Assembly: GCA_963724695.1 (NCBI GenBank)
Contig: CAVRVW010000011.1
Location: forward strand, 310,001-374,000
From: CAVQFD01 sp963724695
GTDB lineage: Bacteria; Acidobacteriota; Vicinamibacteria; Vicinamibacterales; CAVVIG01
DNA: 64,000 bases
Reading direction: 5' to 3'
This document shows positions 51,780 to 59,548 of the stretch, in pieces; the first letter of the stretch is position 1; each line of letters starts with the position of its first letter. The position numbers and the translations under genes are program-made. The notes beneath the pieces were generated by a model, which had not been told where the DNA came from, searched no databases, and saw only the letters and a program-made list of their open reading frames with translations.

Positions 51780-53233
51780 AGCTCGCCGTCGTCGTCCAAC
51801 GTTACGGCCAGGCGATCAATGGCGGTGCCGAGCTGCACGCCCGCTACATCGCCGAGCACCTCGCCAAGCATTCCGAGGTCGACGTCCTGACCACGTGCGC
51901 TTCGGACTACGTCACGTGGAAGAACGAACTGCCCGCCGGCGTCGAAACGGTCAACGGCGTCAGCGTGCGGCGCTTCCGGGTCAGGCGGGAACGGGATCCG
52001 CTGGCCTTCGGGCGGCTGTCTGCGCACGTGTTCGACGCCCCGCACACGCTCGCCGACGAGCTGGCGTGGCTCGACGCCGAGGGACCTGCTTCGCCGGCGC
52101 TCATCCGCCATGTCCGGCGTCATGCGGCGAGCTACGACTACTGCATCTTCTTCAGCTACCGGTACTACCACGCGTACCACGGCATCCGCGCGGCGGCGGG
52201 CCGCGCCATCCTGGTGCCCACAGCGGAGCGCGACTCGGCGATCGGCCTTTCGCTGTTCAAGCCGATCTTCCAGGGTGTCCGCGCCCTGATGTACAACTCG
52301 CCTGAAGAGCGCGAGATGATCCAGGCGCTCGCCGGCAACGAACGGGTGCCGTCTGTCGTGGTCGGCGTCGGATCGCAGGTCCCGACCAACCCCCAGGCGT
52401 CGCGGTTCCGCCAGAAGTTCAAGATCAGCGCCCCCTTTGCCGTGTATGTCGGCCGGATCGACGAGAACAAGGGCTGCAAGGAGCTCTTCGACTTCTTCCA
52501 GACTTACGTGCGCGAGACGTCGGGCGCCCTCACGCTTGTCCTCATCGGGAACTCGGTGCTTCCCGTGCCGGATCACCCGCGCATCAAGCATCTCGGCTTC
52601 CTTGACGATGCGGACAAGTTCGATGCGATGGCAGGAGCCGAGCTGCTGATCATGCCGTCGTACTTCGAGAGCCTGTCGATGGTCGCGCTCGAAGCGTGGG
52701 CGCTCGGCAAGCCGGTCCTGGCCAACGCCCGCTGTGACGTGCTCAAGGGCCAGTCGATCCGGAGCAACGCCGGCCTCTTCTACGACGGGCGCGCGGAGTT
52801 CGTAGAGACGCTGCTCGCGATCGAGCAGAACCGGTGGCTGGCGGCCAGCCTGGGCCGCAACGGCCGCGACTTCTTCCGCGAGCACTACGACTGGCCCGTG
52901 GTCATCCGCAAGTACCTCGACATCATCGAGAAGCTGAAGAAGGAACCCTCGAGCCGCGCGCTCGAACCCCTTCCCGGCTGGTTCGCCCGACGCTCGCTGA
53001 TGTGCCCGGCGGCGTCGCAGGTGGTGAAGGCCCTCCCGGCGGGTCCGGTGCTCAAGTTCGAGGAAGGCGCTCCCAGGCCGGCAGTCTCGACGCCGGCGCC
53101 ACCGCCGCCCCGGCGCGCGCCGGTGCCCGAGCGTGGACGACCCCCGCAGCGGCCGTTCCGCGGAGGTTCGTCGCACCACCGCGGCCCCGATCGTCGCCGC
53201 GGCGGGCCTCCCCGGCGGCCGGGGAGCCGGTGA
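51776..53233 (+). CDS. GT-B glycosyltransferase (family 4-like), type A
   Basis: 485 residues. LAVVVQRYGQAINGGAELHA, VDVLTTCASDYVTWKNELPA and VNGVSVRRFRV form the acceptor domain; FAVYVGRIDENKGCKELFDF, IMPSYFESLSMVALEAWALG (E-x7-E motif region) and NARCDVLKGQSIRSNAGLFY the donor domain. The last ~60 residues are proline/arginine-rich (RPPQRPFRGG). A close paralogue lies at 55502-56977; the two share VDVLTTCA-DYVTWKNE. GTG start overlaps the previous stop. Confidence 0.88.
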   Translation: MKLAVVVQRYGQAINGGAELHARYIAEHLAKHSEVDVLTTCASDYVTWKNELPAGVETVNGVSVRRFRVRRERDPLAFGRLSAHVFDAPHTLADELAWLDAEGPASPALIRHVRRHAASYDYCIFFSYRYYHAYHGIRAAAGRAILVPTAERDSAIGLSLFKPIFQGVRALMYNSPEEREMIQALAGNERVPSVVVGVGSQVPTNPQASRFRQKFKISAPFAVYVGRIDENKGCKELFDFFQTYVRETSGALTLVLIGNSVLPVPDHPRIKHLGFLDDADKFDAMAGAELLIMPSYFESLSMVALEAWALGKPVLANARCDVLKGQSIRSNAGLFYDGRAEFVETLLAIEQNRWLAASLGRNGRDFFREHYDWPVVIRKYLDIIEKLKKEPSSRALEPLPGWFARRSLMCPAASQVVKALPAGPVLKFEEGAPRPAVSTPAPPPPRRAPVPERGRPPQRPFRGGSSHHRGPDRRRGGPPRRPGSR

Positions 53234-54444
53234 TGACGGTCGGACGCCGGCCGGCGGTGCACCAGGTCCTGGCGACGCTCGGGTACGGCGACGCCATCGG
53301 CCACGAGGTCCTGGCCGTCCAGCGCGTGCTTCGTCGCGCCGGGTACGAATCGGACATCTTCGTGGAGACCGCGGATCGCCGGCTCGAGCCGCTCACCCGC
53401 GACTACCGCGAGCTCATCGACGCGACCCGTCCCGACAACCTGCTGCTCCACCACTTCTCGATCGGATCCAAGGCGTCGCGGACGGCGTACGCGCTGCCCG
53501 ATCGGATGGCGCTCATCTACCACAACATCACACCGCCCGAGTACTTCGTGGGCGTGCACCGCACGCTCGCGCAGCAATGCTTCCGCGGGCGGCGAGAGCT
53601 CCAGGCGTACATCGGACGATGCGATCTGGCGATGGGCGACTCGGAGTTCAACCGGGAGGATCTCGACGCGCTCGGCTTCACGCGGACGGCCGTGCTCCCC
53701 GTCGTGCCCGGCTTCGCGCATCTCGACGGACGCGCCAGCCGTTTCGTGGCCGATCAGTTCGACGATGAGTGGACCAACATCCTGTTTGTCGGCCGCGTGA
53801 TCGCCAACAAGAAGATCGAAGACGTCATCCGCTTCTTCCACGCGTACCACACGAGGTTCAACCCGCGCTCCAGGTTGATCATCGTCGGCATCTTCAGCCT
53901 GTTCGAGCGGTACTTCGCGGCCCTCACGCACCTCGTCCAGGAGTTGGGGAACGACCACGTGCACTTCACCGGACACATCGCCGACGAAGAGCTGGTGGCC
54001 TACTACGAGATCGCCGATCTGTTTCTGTGCGCCAGCGAGCACGAAGGCTACTGCGTGCCCCTCGTCGAAGCGTTCTATAAGCAGGTCCCGGTGCTCGCCT
54101 ATGCGGCGACGGCGGTGCCGGTGACCATGGACGGCGCGGGTGTGTTGTACGAGACGAAGGACCCGATGCACGTCGCGGCCCTGATGGACGGCATCCTTTC
54201 GGACGCCCAGCTGCAGGACGCCATCGTCGACGGCCAGACGGACGCCATCGAGCGCCTGCAGTCGCAGGACTTCGACGGCACCCTGCTGGGCTTTGTCGAC
54301 GAGATCCTGTCGTCGCCGCGCGCGGCCGGACCGCACGTGGCCTACGACTTCTGGCAGCAGTTCGACGCCGCGGAAAAGCTCGAGGAGCTGCGGATGTACC
54401 GGCCCTCGATCTACAAGGCGCTCCCGCCGGAGAGCCAGCCGTGA
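53233..54444 (+). CDS. GT-B glycosyltransferase, type B
   Basis: 403 residues. HQVLATLGYGDAIGHEVLAV at the N-terminus, YHNITPPEYFVGVHRTLAQQ, donor-domain ILFVGRVIANKKIEDVIRFF and FLCASEHEGYCVPLVEAFYK (family-4 E-x7-E) with VPVLAYAATAVPVTMDGAGV. Paralogue of the next gene, sharing YHNxTPxxYF and LFVGRxxxNKKIED. ATG overlaps the previous stop (TGATG). Confidence 0.88.
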   Translation: MTVGRRPAVHQVLATLGYGDAIGHEVLAVQRVLRRAGYESDIFVETADRRLEPLTRDYRELIDATRPDNLLLHHFSIGSKASRTAYALPDRMALIYHNITPPEYFVGVHRTLAQQCFRGRRELQAYIGRCDLAMGDSEFNREDLDALGFTRTAVLPVVPGFAHLDGRASRFVADQFDDEWTNILFVGRVIANKKIEDVIRFFHAYHTRFNPRSRLIIVGIFSLFERYFAALTHLVQELGNDHVHFTGHIADEELVAYYEIADLFLCASEHEGYCVPLVEAFYKQVPVLAYAATAVPVTMDGAGVLYETKDPMHVAALMDGILSDAQLQDAIVDGQTDAIERLQSQDFDGTLLGFVDEILSSPRAAGPHVAYDFWQQFDAAEKLEELRMYRPSIYKALPPESQP

Positions 54445-55505
54445 TCGTCAACCAGTGGGTGCCCGCGGCTCACAAGGGGGATGCGGTCGGCGACAGCGCC
54501 CGGCGCATGCGGACATTCCTCCGCGCCATGGGACACGAGGCCGAGATTTACGCGCTGACGATCGACGAGGTGCTGGTCGGCGATGTGCACCCCTTCGGGG
54601 ATCCCTCCGCCAGGCTCGGCGACGTGACCATCTTCCACTACGCGCTGCCGTCGCCCATGACCGAAGCGTTCGCGACGCTCAAGGGGGGTCGCGTGCTTCA
54701 GTACCACAACGTGACGCCGGCGTCGTACTTCGCGCCCTACAGCCCGGTGCTGTTCAGATTGACCACGCTGGCGCGGCAGGAGCTGGCGACGCTTGTCGGC
54801 CGCGTCGATCTTGCGCTGGGCGTCTCGGAGTACAACAGACAGGAGCTCGAGGGACTCGGGTTCGAGCCCACGGGTGTCCTCACGCTTGCGGTGGACCTTT
54901 CACGCATCACCCAGGCCGCGGATCGGCCGGCCCTCGATCGTCTTCTGGACGATGAGTTCGTGAACTTCCTGTTCGTGGGCCGGATTGCGCCCAACAAGAA
55001 GATCGAGGATCACATCCGCCTCGCGGAGCACTACAAGCGGTACTGCGACGCGTTCTACCGCTTCATCTTCGTCGGGAAGTACGACGCGGTCCCGCAATAC
55101 TATGCGACGATTCGTGCGTTGATGTCGGAGTACCGATTGCTGAACGAACGGTTCGTGTTCACCGGCCCCGTGCCTGACGAGGACCTGGCCGTTTACTACC
55201 GCCACGCGGCGGTCTACGTGTCGCTCAGCGAGCACGAAGGCTTCTGCGCCCCGCTCCTCGAGGCGATGGCAGCGGACGTGCCGGTGCTGGCCTATTCCGC
55301 GGCGGCCGTGCCCGAGACGCTCGGCGGCGCGGGCGTGCAGTTTGCCCCCAAGGACCTCGAACAGGCGGCGGAGCTGATGAACGAGCTCGCCTTCAACGAC
55401 CAGCTCCGTGCCGGCGTCATCGCCGGCCAGCGCCGCCGGCTGGGCGAGTTCGGCGACGCGCGTGTCACGCGCGAGCTCGCCTCCGCGCTGCAGAAGGTCT
55501 CGTGA
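54441..55505 (+). CDS. GT-B glycosyltransferase, type B'
   Basis: 354 residues, GTG start overlapping the previous stop. VNQWVPAAHKGDAVGDSARR, YHNVTPASYFAPYSPVLFRL, NFLFVGRIAPNKKIEDHIRL, VYVSLSEHEGFCAPLLEAMA and VPVLAYSAAAVPETLGGAGV show the same architecture as the type B enzyme just upstream, from which it probably arose by duplication. Confidence 0.88.
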   Translation: MIVNQWVPAAHKGDAVGDSARRMRTFLRAMGHEAEIYALTIDEVLVGDVHPFGDPSARLGDVTIFHYALPSPMTEAFATLKGGRVLQYHNVTPASYFAPYSPVLFRLTTLARQELATLVGRVDLALGVSEYNRQELEGLGFEPTGVLTLAVDLSRITQAADRPALDRLLDDEFVNFLFVGRIAPNKKIEDHIRLAEHYKRYCDAFYRFIFVGKYDAVPQYYATIRALMSEYRLLNERFVFTGPVPDEDLAVYYRHAAVYVSLSEHEGFCAPLLEAMAADVPVLAYSAAAVPETLGGAGVQFAPKDLEQAAELMNELAFNDQLRAGVIAGQRRRLGEFGDARVTRELASALQKVS

Positions 55506-56977
55506 AGATCGCCTTCATCGTCCAGCGGTACGGCACCGAGGTCCTCGGCGGCTCCGAGCATCTGAGCCGGCTTCTCGCCGAACGCCTGGCCGGACAGCAC
55601 GATGTGGACGTGCTCACCACGTGCGCGCGCGACTACGTCACCTGGAAGAACGAGTACCCGGAGGGCACCGATCGGATCTGCGGCGTCACGGTTCGCCGTT
55701 TCGCGAATGCGAGGACCAGGGACCAGGCATCGTTCAACAAGTACTCGGACTGGATCTACGCCAACGAGCACAGCCGCCAGGACGAGATGGAGTGGCTCAA
55801 GCAGCAGGGTCCGTGGTGCCCGGCGCTCATCGAGTATCTCCGGCGGAGCCAGCAGCAGTACGACGTGCTGGTGTTCTTCACGTATCTCTACGCGCCGACC
55901 GTGCTCGGTCTCGACATCAACCCGGGCAAGAGCGTGCTCGTCTCCACGGCGCACGACGAGCCGGCGATTCGGCTTGGCCTCTTCAAGGACGTCTTCAGGA
56001 AGCCGGGCGCGATCTGCTACTTGACCGACAGCGAGCAGGCCTTCGTCCGGGGTCAGTTCCCAGAGCGGCCGCTGCTCGAGGAGGTGATCGGCGTCGGCGT
56101 CGACCTTCCCGAACAGCAGGCGTATCCGCGGACGCCGGTCGAGGATGGGTCGGGAGAGTCCGGAGGGTCGGGAGGGTCAGGTGAGTCGGGTGGGCCGGAA
56201 GCGCCTGCGGCTACACCATCCGGTGAGGCAGGCGGGGCGGGCCCCACACCGAGCGGAGGACCTGAAGATCCGACGCGAGGTGTCGGCGTCAGTTCGCGCC
56301 GGGGGTGGGGCCCCGGCGCCAGTGAAGAAAGCCAGACAGCGGCTGATGCGCCTGCCGTTGAGGCCCCGCCTCGGCGGATGCCTGGGGACGATGCGGACTA
56401 CTTCCCGTCGCACCTGAAGGCGCGGGGATCGCTGTTCAAGCGGCGGCACAAGTTGCACGGGCCGGTGGCCCTGTACGGCGGCCGGATCGATCCTGGCAAG
56501 GGGTGCGAGGAGCTGCTTGAATATTTCGGCTCGTACGTGAAGCAAGGCGGCGAGGCCACCCTCGCGCTGATGGGCGCGAAGATGATGGCGCTGCCCGAGG
56601 ACCCGTCCATCCGCTTTGCCGGGATGCTGTCCGAGGGAGAGCGGCTGCAGGCGCTTGAAGCCGCGACCGTCGTCGTCTGTCCGTCGCCGTACGAGAGCCT
56701 GTCGCTGCTGGCGCTCGAGGCCATGTCGGCGGGCACACCCGTGCTGGTCAACGCGCGCAGCGCAGTGCTCGTCGAGCACTGCGTCAAGAGCAACGCGGGC
56801 CTCTACTACGCTGACCGCGACGAGTTCGTCGAGTGCCTCAAGCTCCTCATCGGCGATGAGCCGCTCCGCGCTGTGCTCGGCGAGAACGGCCGGGAGTACG
56901 TCCGCCAGAACTATCGCTGGGACGTGGTGCTCGAGAAGTACGAGCGCATCTTCGCCAAGGTGAAAAACGCCCGGTAG
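55502..56977 (+). CDS. GT-B glycosyltransferase, type A', with repeat-derived insertion
   Basis: 491 residues, paralogue of the enzyme at 51776: IAFIVQRYGTEVLGGSEHLS, VDVLTTCARDYVTWKNEYPE, VALYGGRIDPGKGCEELLEY, VVCPSPYESLSLLALEAMSA and NARSAVLVEHCVKSNAGLYY. Between the N-domain end VIGVGVDLPEQQAYP and the donor domain (LFKRRHKLHGP) it carries about 95 extra residues absent from the paralogue. They begin with Gly/Ser repeats (GSGESGGSGGSGESGG) from a 9-bp array, continue with APAATPSGE and SRRGWGPGASEE, and are encoded by element B. The reading frame is open throughout, so the insertion is probably translated as a flexible interdomain linker. Confidence 0.88.
   Translation: MKIAFIVQRYGTEVLGGSEHLSRLLAERLAGQHDVDVLTTCARDYVTWKNEYPEGTDRICGVTVRRFANARTRDQASFNKYSDWIYANEHSRQDEMEWLKQQGPWCPALIEYLRRSQQQYDVLVFFTYLYAPTVLGLDINPGKSVLVSTAHDEPAIRLGLFKDVFRKPGAICYLTDSEQAFVRGQFPERPLLEEVIGVGVDLPEQQAYPRTPVEDGSGESGGSGGSGESGGPEAPAATPSGEAGGAGPTPSGGPEDPTRGVGVSSRRGWGPGASEESQTAADAPAVEAPPRRMPGDDADYFPSHLKARGSLFKRRHKLHGPVALYGGRIDPGKGCEELLEYFGSYVKQGGEATLALMGAKMMALPEDPSIRFAGMLSEGERLQALEAATVVVCPSPYESLSLLALEAMSAGTPVLVNARSAVLVEHCVKSNAGLYYADRDEFVECLKLLIGDEPLRAVLGENGREYVRQNYRWDVVLEKYERIFAKVKNAR
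56145..56335 (+). repeat. Dispersed hairpin element, copy B, inside a coding gene
   Basis: 9-bp array (GGGTCGGGAGAGTCCGGAGG...) at 56148-56196, GCGCCTGCGGCTAC (56201-56214), a variable middle, then CGAGGTGTCGGCGTCAGTTC and the hairpin GCGCCGGGG (56296-56304), loop GTGGGG, CCCCGGCGC (56311-56319), ending AGTGAAGAAAG. Aligns with the reverse complement of copy A at 13947-14075. Confidence 0.85.
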
Positions 56978-57064
56978 GCGGGCGGCAGCATGCCGGCAAC
57001 ACCTCGCCCAGGAGACGCAGAGCCTGGTGTTGCAGACGCCTCAAGCGGCCGATAACTTGACCGC

Positions 57065-57985
57065 ATGGTGCACGAGCGTCTTGATGCAGTCGGGCTCGGC
57101 GCTCCCTATCGGCTCGCCGCGGAGGGCCTCGCCGAGGTGGTCTTCCTGGTGCCGGTGCTGGAGGGCCCCTTTGTCACAATCAGCAAGCAGCTCTGGCGGG
57201 CGCCCGCCGTGGGCCGGCTGATTCGGAGCGTGGCCTATCGCCTCGCCGGCCGTCTTCGGGGCACGGGCCGCGAGTACCGGCCGGTGTCCATCGCGGGCCT
57301 TCCGGTTCGCGCGGACGCCTCGCACTGGGCGGTCACCGATTTCTATTTCGCGAACGCCGAGTACGAGCCGCAGACGTTCCGCTATCTGGCTGATCACCTG
57401 CCGGAAGGCGGCGTCTTCGTGGACATCGGCGCCAACGCCGGCATTCTGACCATCGTGGGTGCGGCTCGGGTCGGCCCCGGAGGCCGCGTCTTTGCCTTCG
57501 AGCCCAACCCGCCGGTCTTCGATGAGCTGCAAAGGCACATCCAGGTCAACGGTTTCACGGGCCGGGTTCACCCGTTCGGGATTGCATTCAGCGACACGAA
57601 CGGCGAAGCCGAGCTGCATCTATCTGAAGAGTCGACGGGTCTCTCATCGCTTTTTGTCGACACGGCCCCCTGCGCGGAGACGCTGCGCGCCAGCAGGCGG
57701 AGCGTCACCGTCAACACACGACGATTCGACGACTGGATCACGCAGGCCGGCGTCGACCACGTCGACCTGGTCAAGATCGATGTGGAAGGCGCCGAGGATC
57801 AAGTCCTGAACGGCATGCGCAAGTCTCTTGCGGCCGGACTCATTGCGCGCGTCATCTGCGAAACCAACCCCGGCAGCCTCGCCCACCAGATTCTGATCGC
57901 CCACGGCTATGCCGCCACGCCGCTCGACGACCACGTGGTTGTCGGGAACTACGCGTACGAGAAGGCTGCGCTCAGTCCTTCTTAG
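57065..57985 (+). CDS. FkbM-family methyltransferase
   Basis: 306 residues. SAM-binding GGVFVDIGANAGILTIVGAA, FAFEPNPPVFDELQRHIQVN, and the FkbM signature end DHVDLVKIDVEGAEDQVLNG followed by VICETNPGS. FkbM enzymes O-methylate sugars or polyketides; next to four glycosyltransferases a sugar O-methylation of the glycan is likely. 87 bp after the last glycosyltransferase, no clear Shine-Dalgarno. Stop codon falls in a short repeat tract. Confidence 0.9.
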   Translation: MVHERLDAVGLGAPYRLAAEGLAEVVFLVPVLEGPFVTISKQLWRAPAVGRLIRSVAYRLAGRLRGTGREYRPVSIAGLPVRADASHWAVTDFYFANAEYEPQTFRYLADHLPEGGVFVDIGANAGILTIVGAARVGPGGRVFAFEPNPPVFDELQRHIQVNGFTGRVHPFGIAFSDTNGEAELHLSEESTGLSSLFVDTAPCAETLRASRRSVTVNTRRFDDWITQAGVDHVDLVKIDVEGAEDQVLNGMRKSLAAGLIARVICETNPGSLAHQILIAHGYAATPLDDHVVVGNYAYEKAALSPS

Positions 57986-58042
57986 TTCTCACTTCTCACT
58001 TCGAAGGTCCGTCCAGAAGTTCCGTCCAGAAGTTCCGTCTAA
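57983..58042. repeat. Tandem repeats between convergent FkbM and regulator genes
   Basis: TTCTCACTTCTCACTTC followed by three units of about 14 bp, GTCCGTCCAGAA, GTTCCGTCCAGAA, GTTCCGTCTAAG. It fills the ~55 bp between two convergent stop codons. Confidence 0.6.
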
Positions 58043-59518
58043 GAGTCGTGCGGGAGGTCGGGCACTGCAACGGGCCCCGGTCCGGGCTCGAGGGGCTCCG
58101 TCGCGACGGCGTCTCCCGAGACATGACGCTTTCGCCGGGGGCGGATGTCGTACCGCTTGATCATCTCGTTGAGCGTCGTCGGCTTGATGTGCAGGAGCTC
58201 GGCGGCCTTCTTCTGCACGCCGCCGGCAGCCTCGAGCGTGGACTCGATGAGCCGCTTCTCGAAGTCGGTGATGACGTCCTTGAACGAGATGCCCTCCGGT
58301 GGGACCAGGAACTGCGGCATGGCGAAGTTCGTCGTCCTCCGGACGTGATCGGGGACGAGCTCGGTGCCGATCTTCTGCCCCGACGTCAGCACGACTGCCC
58401 GCTCGATGACGTTCTCGAGCTCGCGGACGTTCCCGGGCCAGTCGGTACTCGGTGAGGAGATCGAGGGCCTCCGGCGTCAGCTCGAGGTCACCCTTCTTGT
58501 TCTCGTCGCTGTACTTGCGCAGGAAGTGCTGCGTCAGGAGCGGGATGTCGTCCTTGCGTTCCCGGAGCGGCGGCAGCTGAATCGAGATCACATGGAGGCG
58601 GTAGAACAGGTCCTCGCGGAAGCGACCCTCCTCCATCATCTGCCGCAGGTCCACGTTGGTCGCCGCGATGATGCGGACGTCGACCTTGATGGTCTCCATT
58701 CCGCCCAGGCGCATGAAGTCGCGCTCCTGGATGACGCGCAGCAGCTTGGCCTGCGTCTCGAGCGGGACGTTGCCGATCTCGTCGAAGAAGATGCTGCCGC
58801 GATCGGCCAGGTCGAACATCCCCTTCTTGGGATACACGGCGCCGGTGAACGCGCCCTTGACGTGCCCGAACAGCGTCGATTCCAGGAGGTCGGGCGGCAG
58901 GTTGCCCGAATTGACGGTTACAAACGATCGTTCCGACCGCGACGAGTTGGTGTGAATGGCGCGCGCCACCAGCTCCTTCCCCGTGCCGCTCTCGCCCTGG
59001 ATCAAGATCGTCGAACGGCTTGGCGCCGCCTGGATGATCAGATCGAACACCTGCCGCATCTTCGGGCTCTTGCCGATGATGTTGGCGAACTTGTGGTACC
59101 GCTCCTGGATGTTCTGGCGGAGGTTGCGGTTCTCGTTGATCAGGCGGCGCCTCTCCAGCGCGTTGCGCACGACCACCAGCACTTCTTCGTTCTTGAAGGG
59201 CTTGGTGATGTAGTCGAATGCCCCGCTCTTCATCGCCGAGATCGCGCTCTCGACCGACGCGAACGCCGTGATGATGATGACGTCCAGCTCCTCGTCGATC
59301 CGGCGCAGCTCGTCGAGCGTGGCGATGCCGTTCAGCCCGGGCATCATGATGTCGACAATCGCCGCGTCGAACGGCAGCGCGCGGGCGAGCTCCAGCCCCT
59401 CCTCGCCGGACGACGCGAGGCGCACCTCGTAGCCCTCGCGGGTCAGGAGGGTCTCGAGGATGTCGCGCATCACCTCCTCGTCGTCGATGACCAGAAGGGT
59501 TCCGTGTCGTGGGGCCAT
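58039..59518 (-). CDS. NtrC-type sigma54-dependent response regulator (one frame break)
   Basis: About 493 residues after correction. Receiver domain: LLVIDDEEVMRDILETLLTR, phospho-acceptor in AAIVDIMMPGLNGI, Lys in DYITKPFKNEEVLV. AAA+ domain: ILIQGESGTGKELVARAIHT (Walker A), FGHVKGAFTGAVYPKKG (GAFTGA), GSIFFDEIGNVPLETQAKLL. A one-base break near 58446 hides DWPGNVRELENVIERAVVL; the C-terminal Fis-type helix-turn-helix follows (AAGGVQKKAAELLHIKPTTL, NEMIKRYD). Regulates sigma54 promoters under control of the adjacent histidine kinase (31 bp gap). Confidence 0.92.
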
Positions 59519-59548
59519 AGGTTTCAGGTCTGGCTCGAGCGGGACACG

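Noticed and set aside
55502..56977. The 9-bp Gly/Ser region as an ordinary flexible linker of the glycosyltransferase
   Set aside because: Its DNA aligns with an intergenic element 42 kb away and is absent from the paralogue, which an ordinary linker does not explain.
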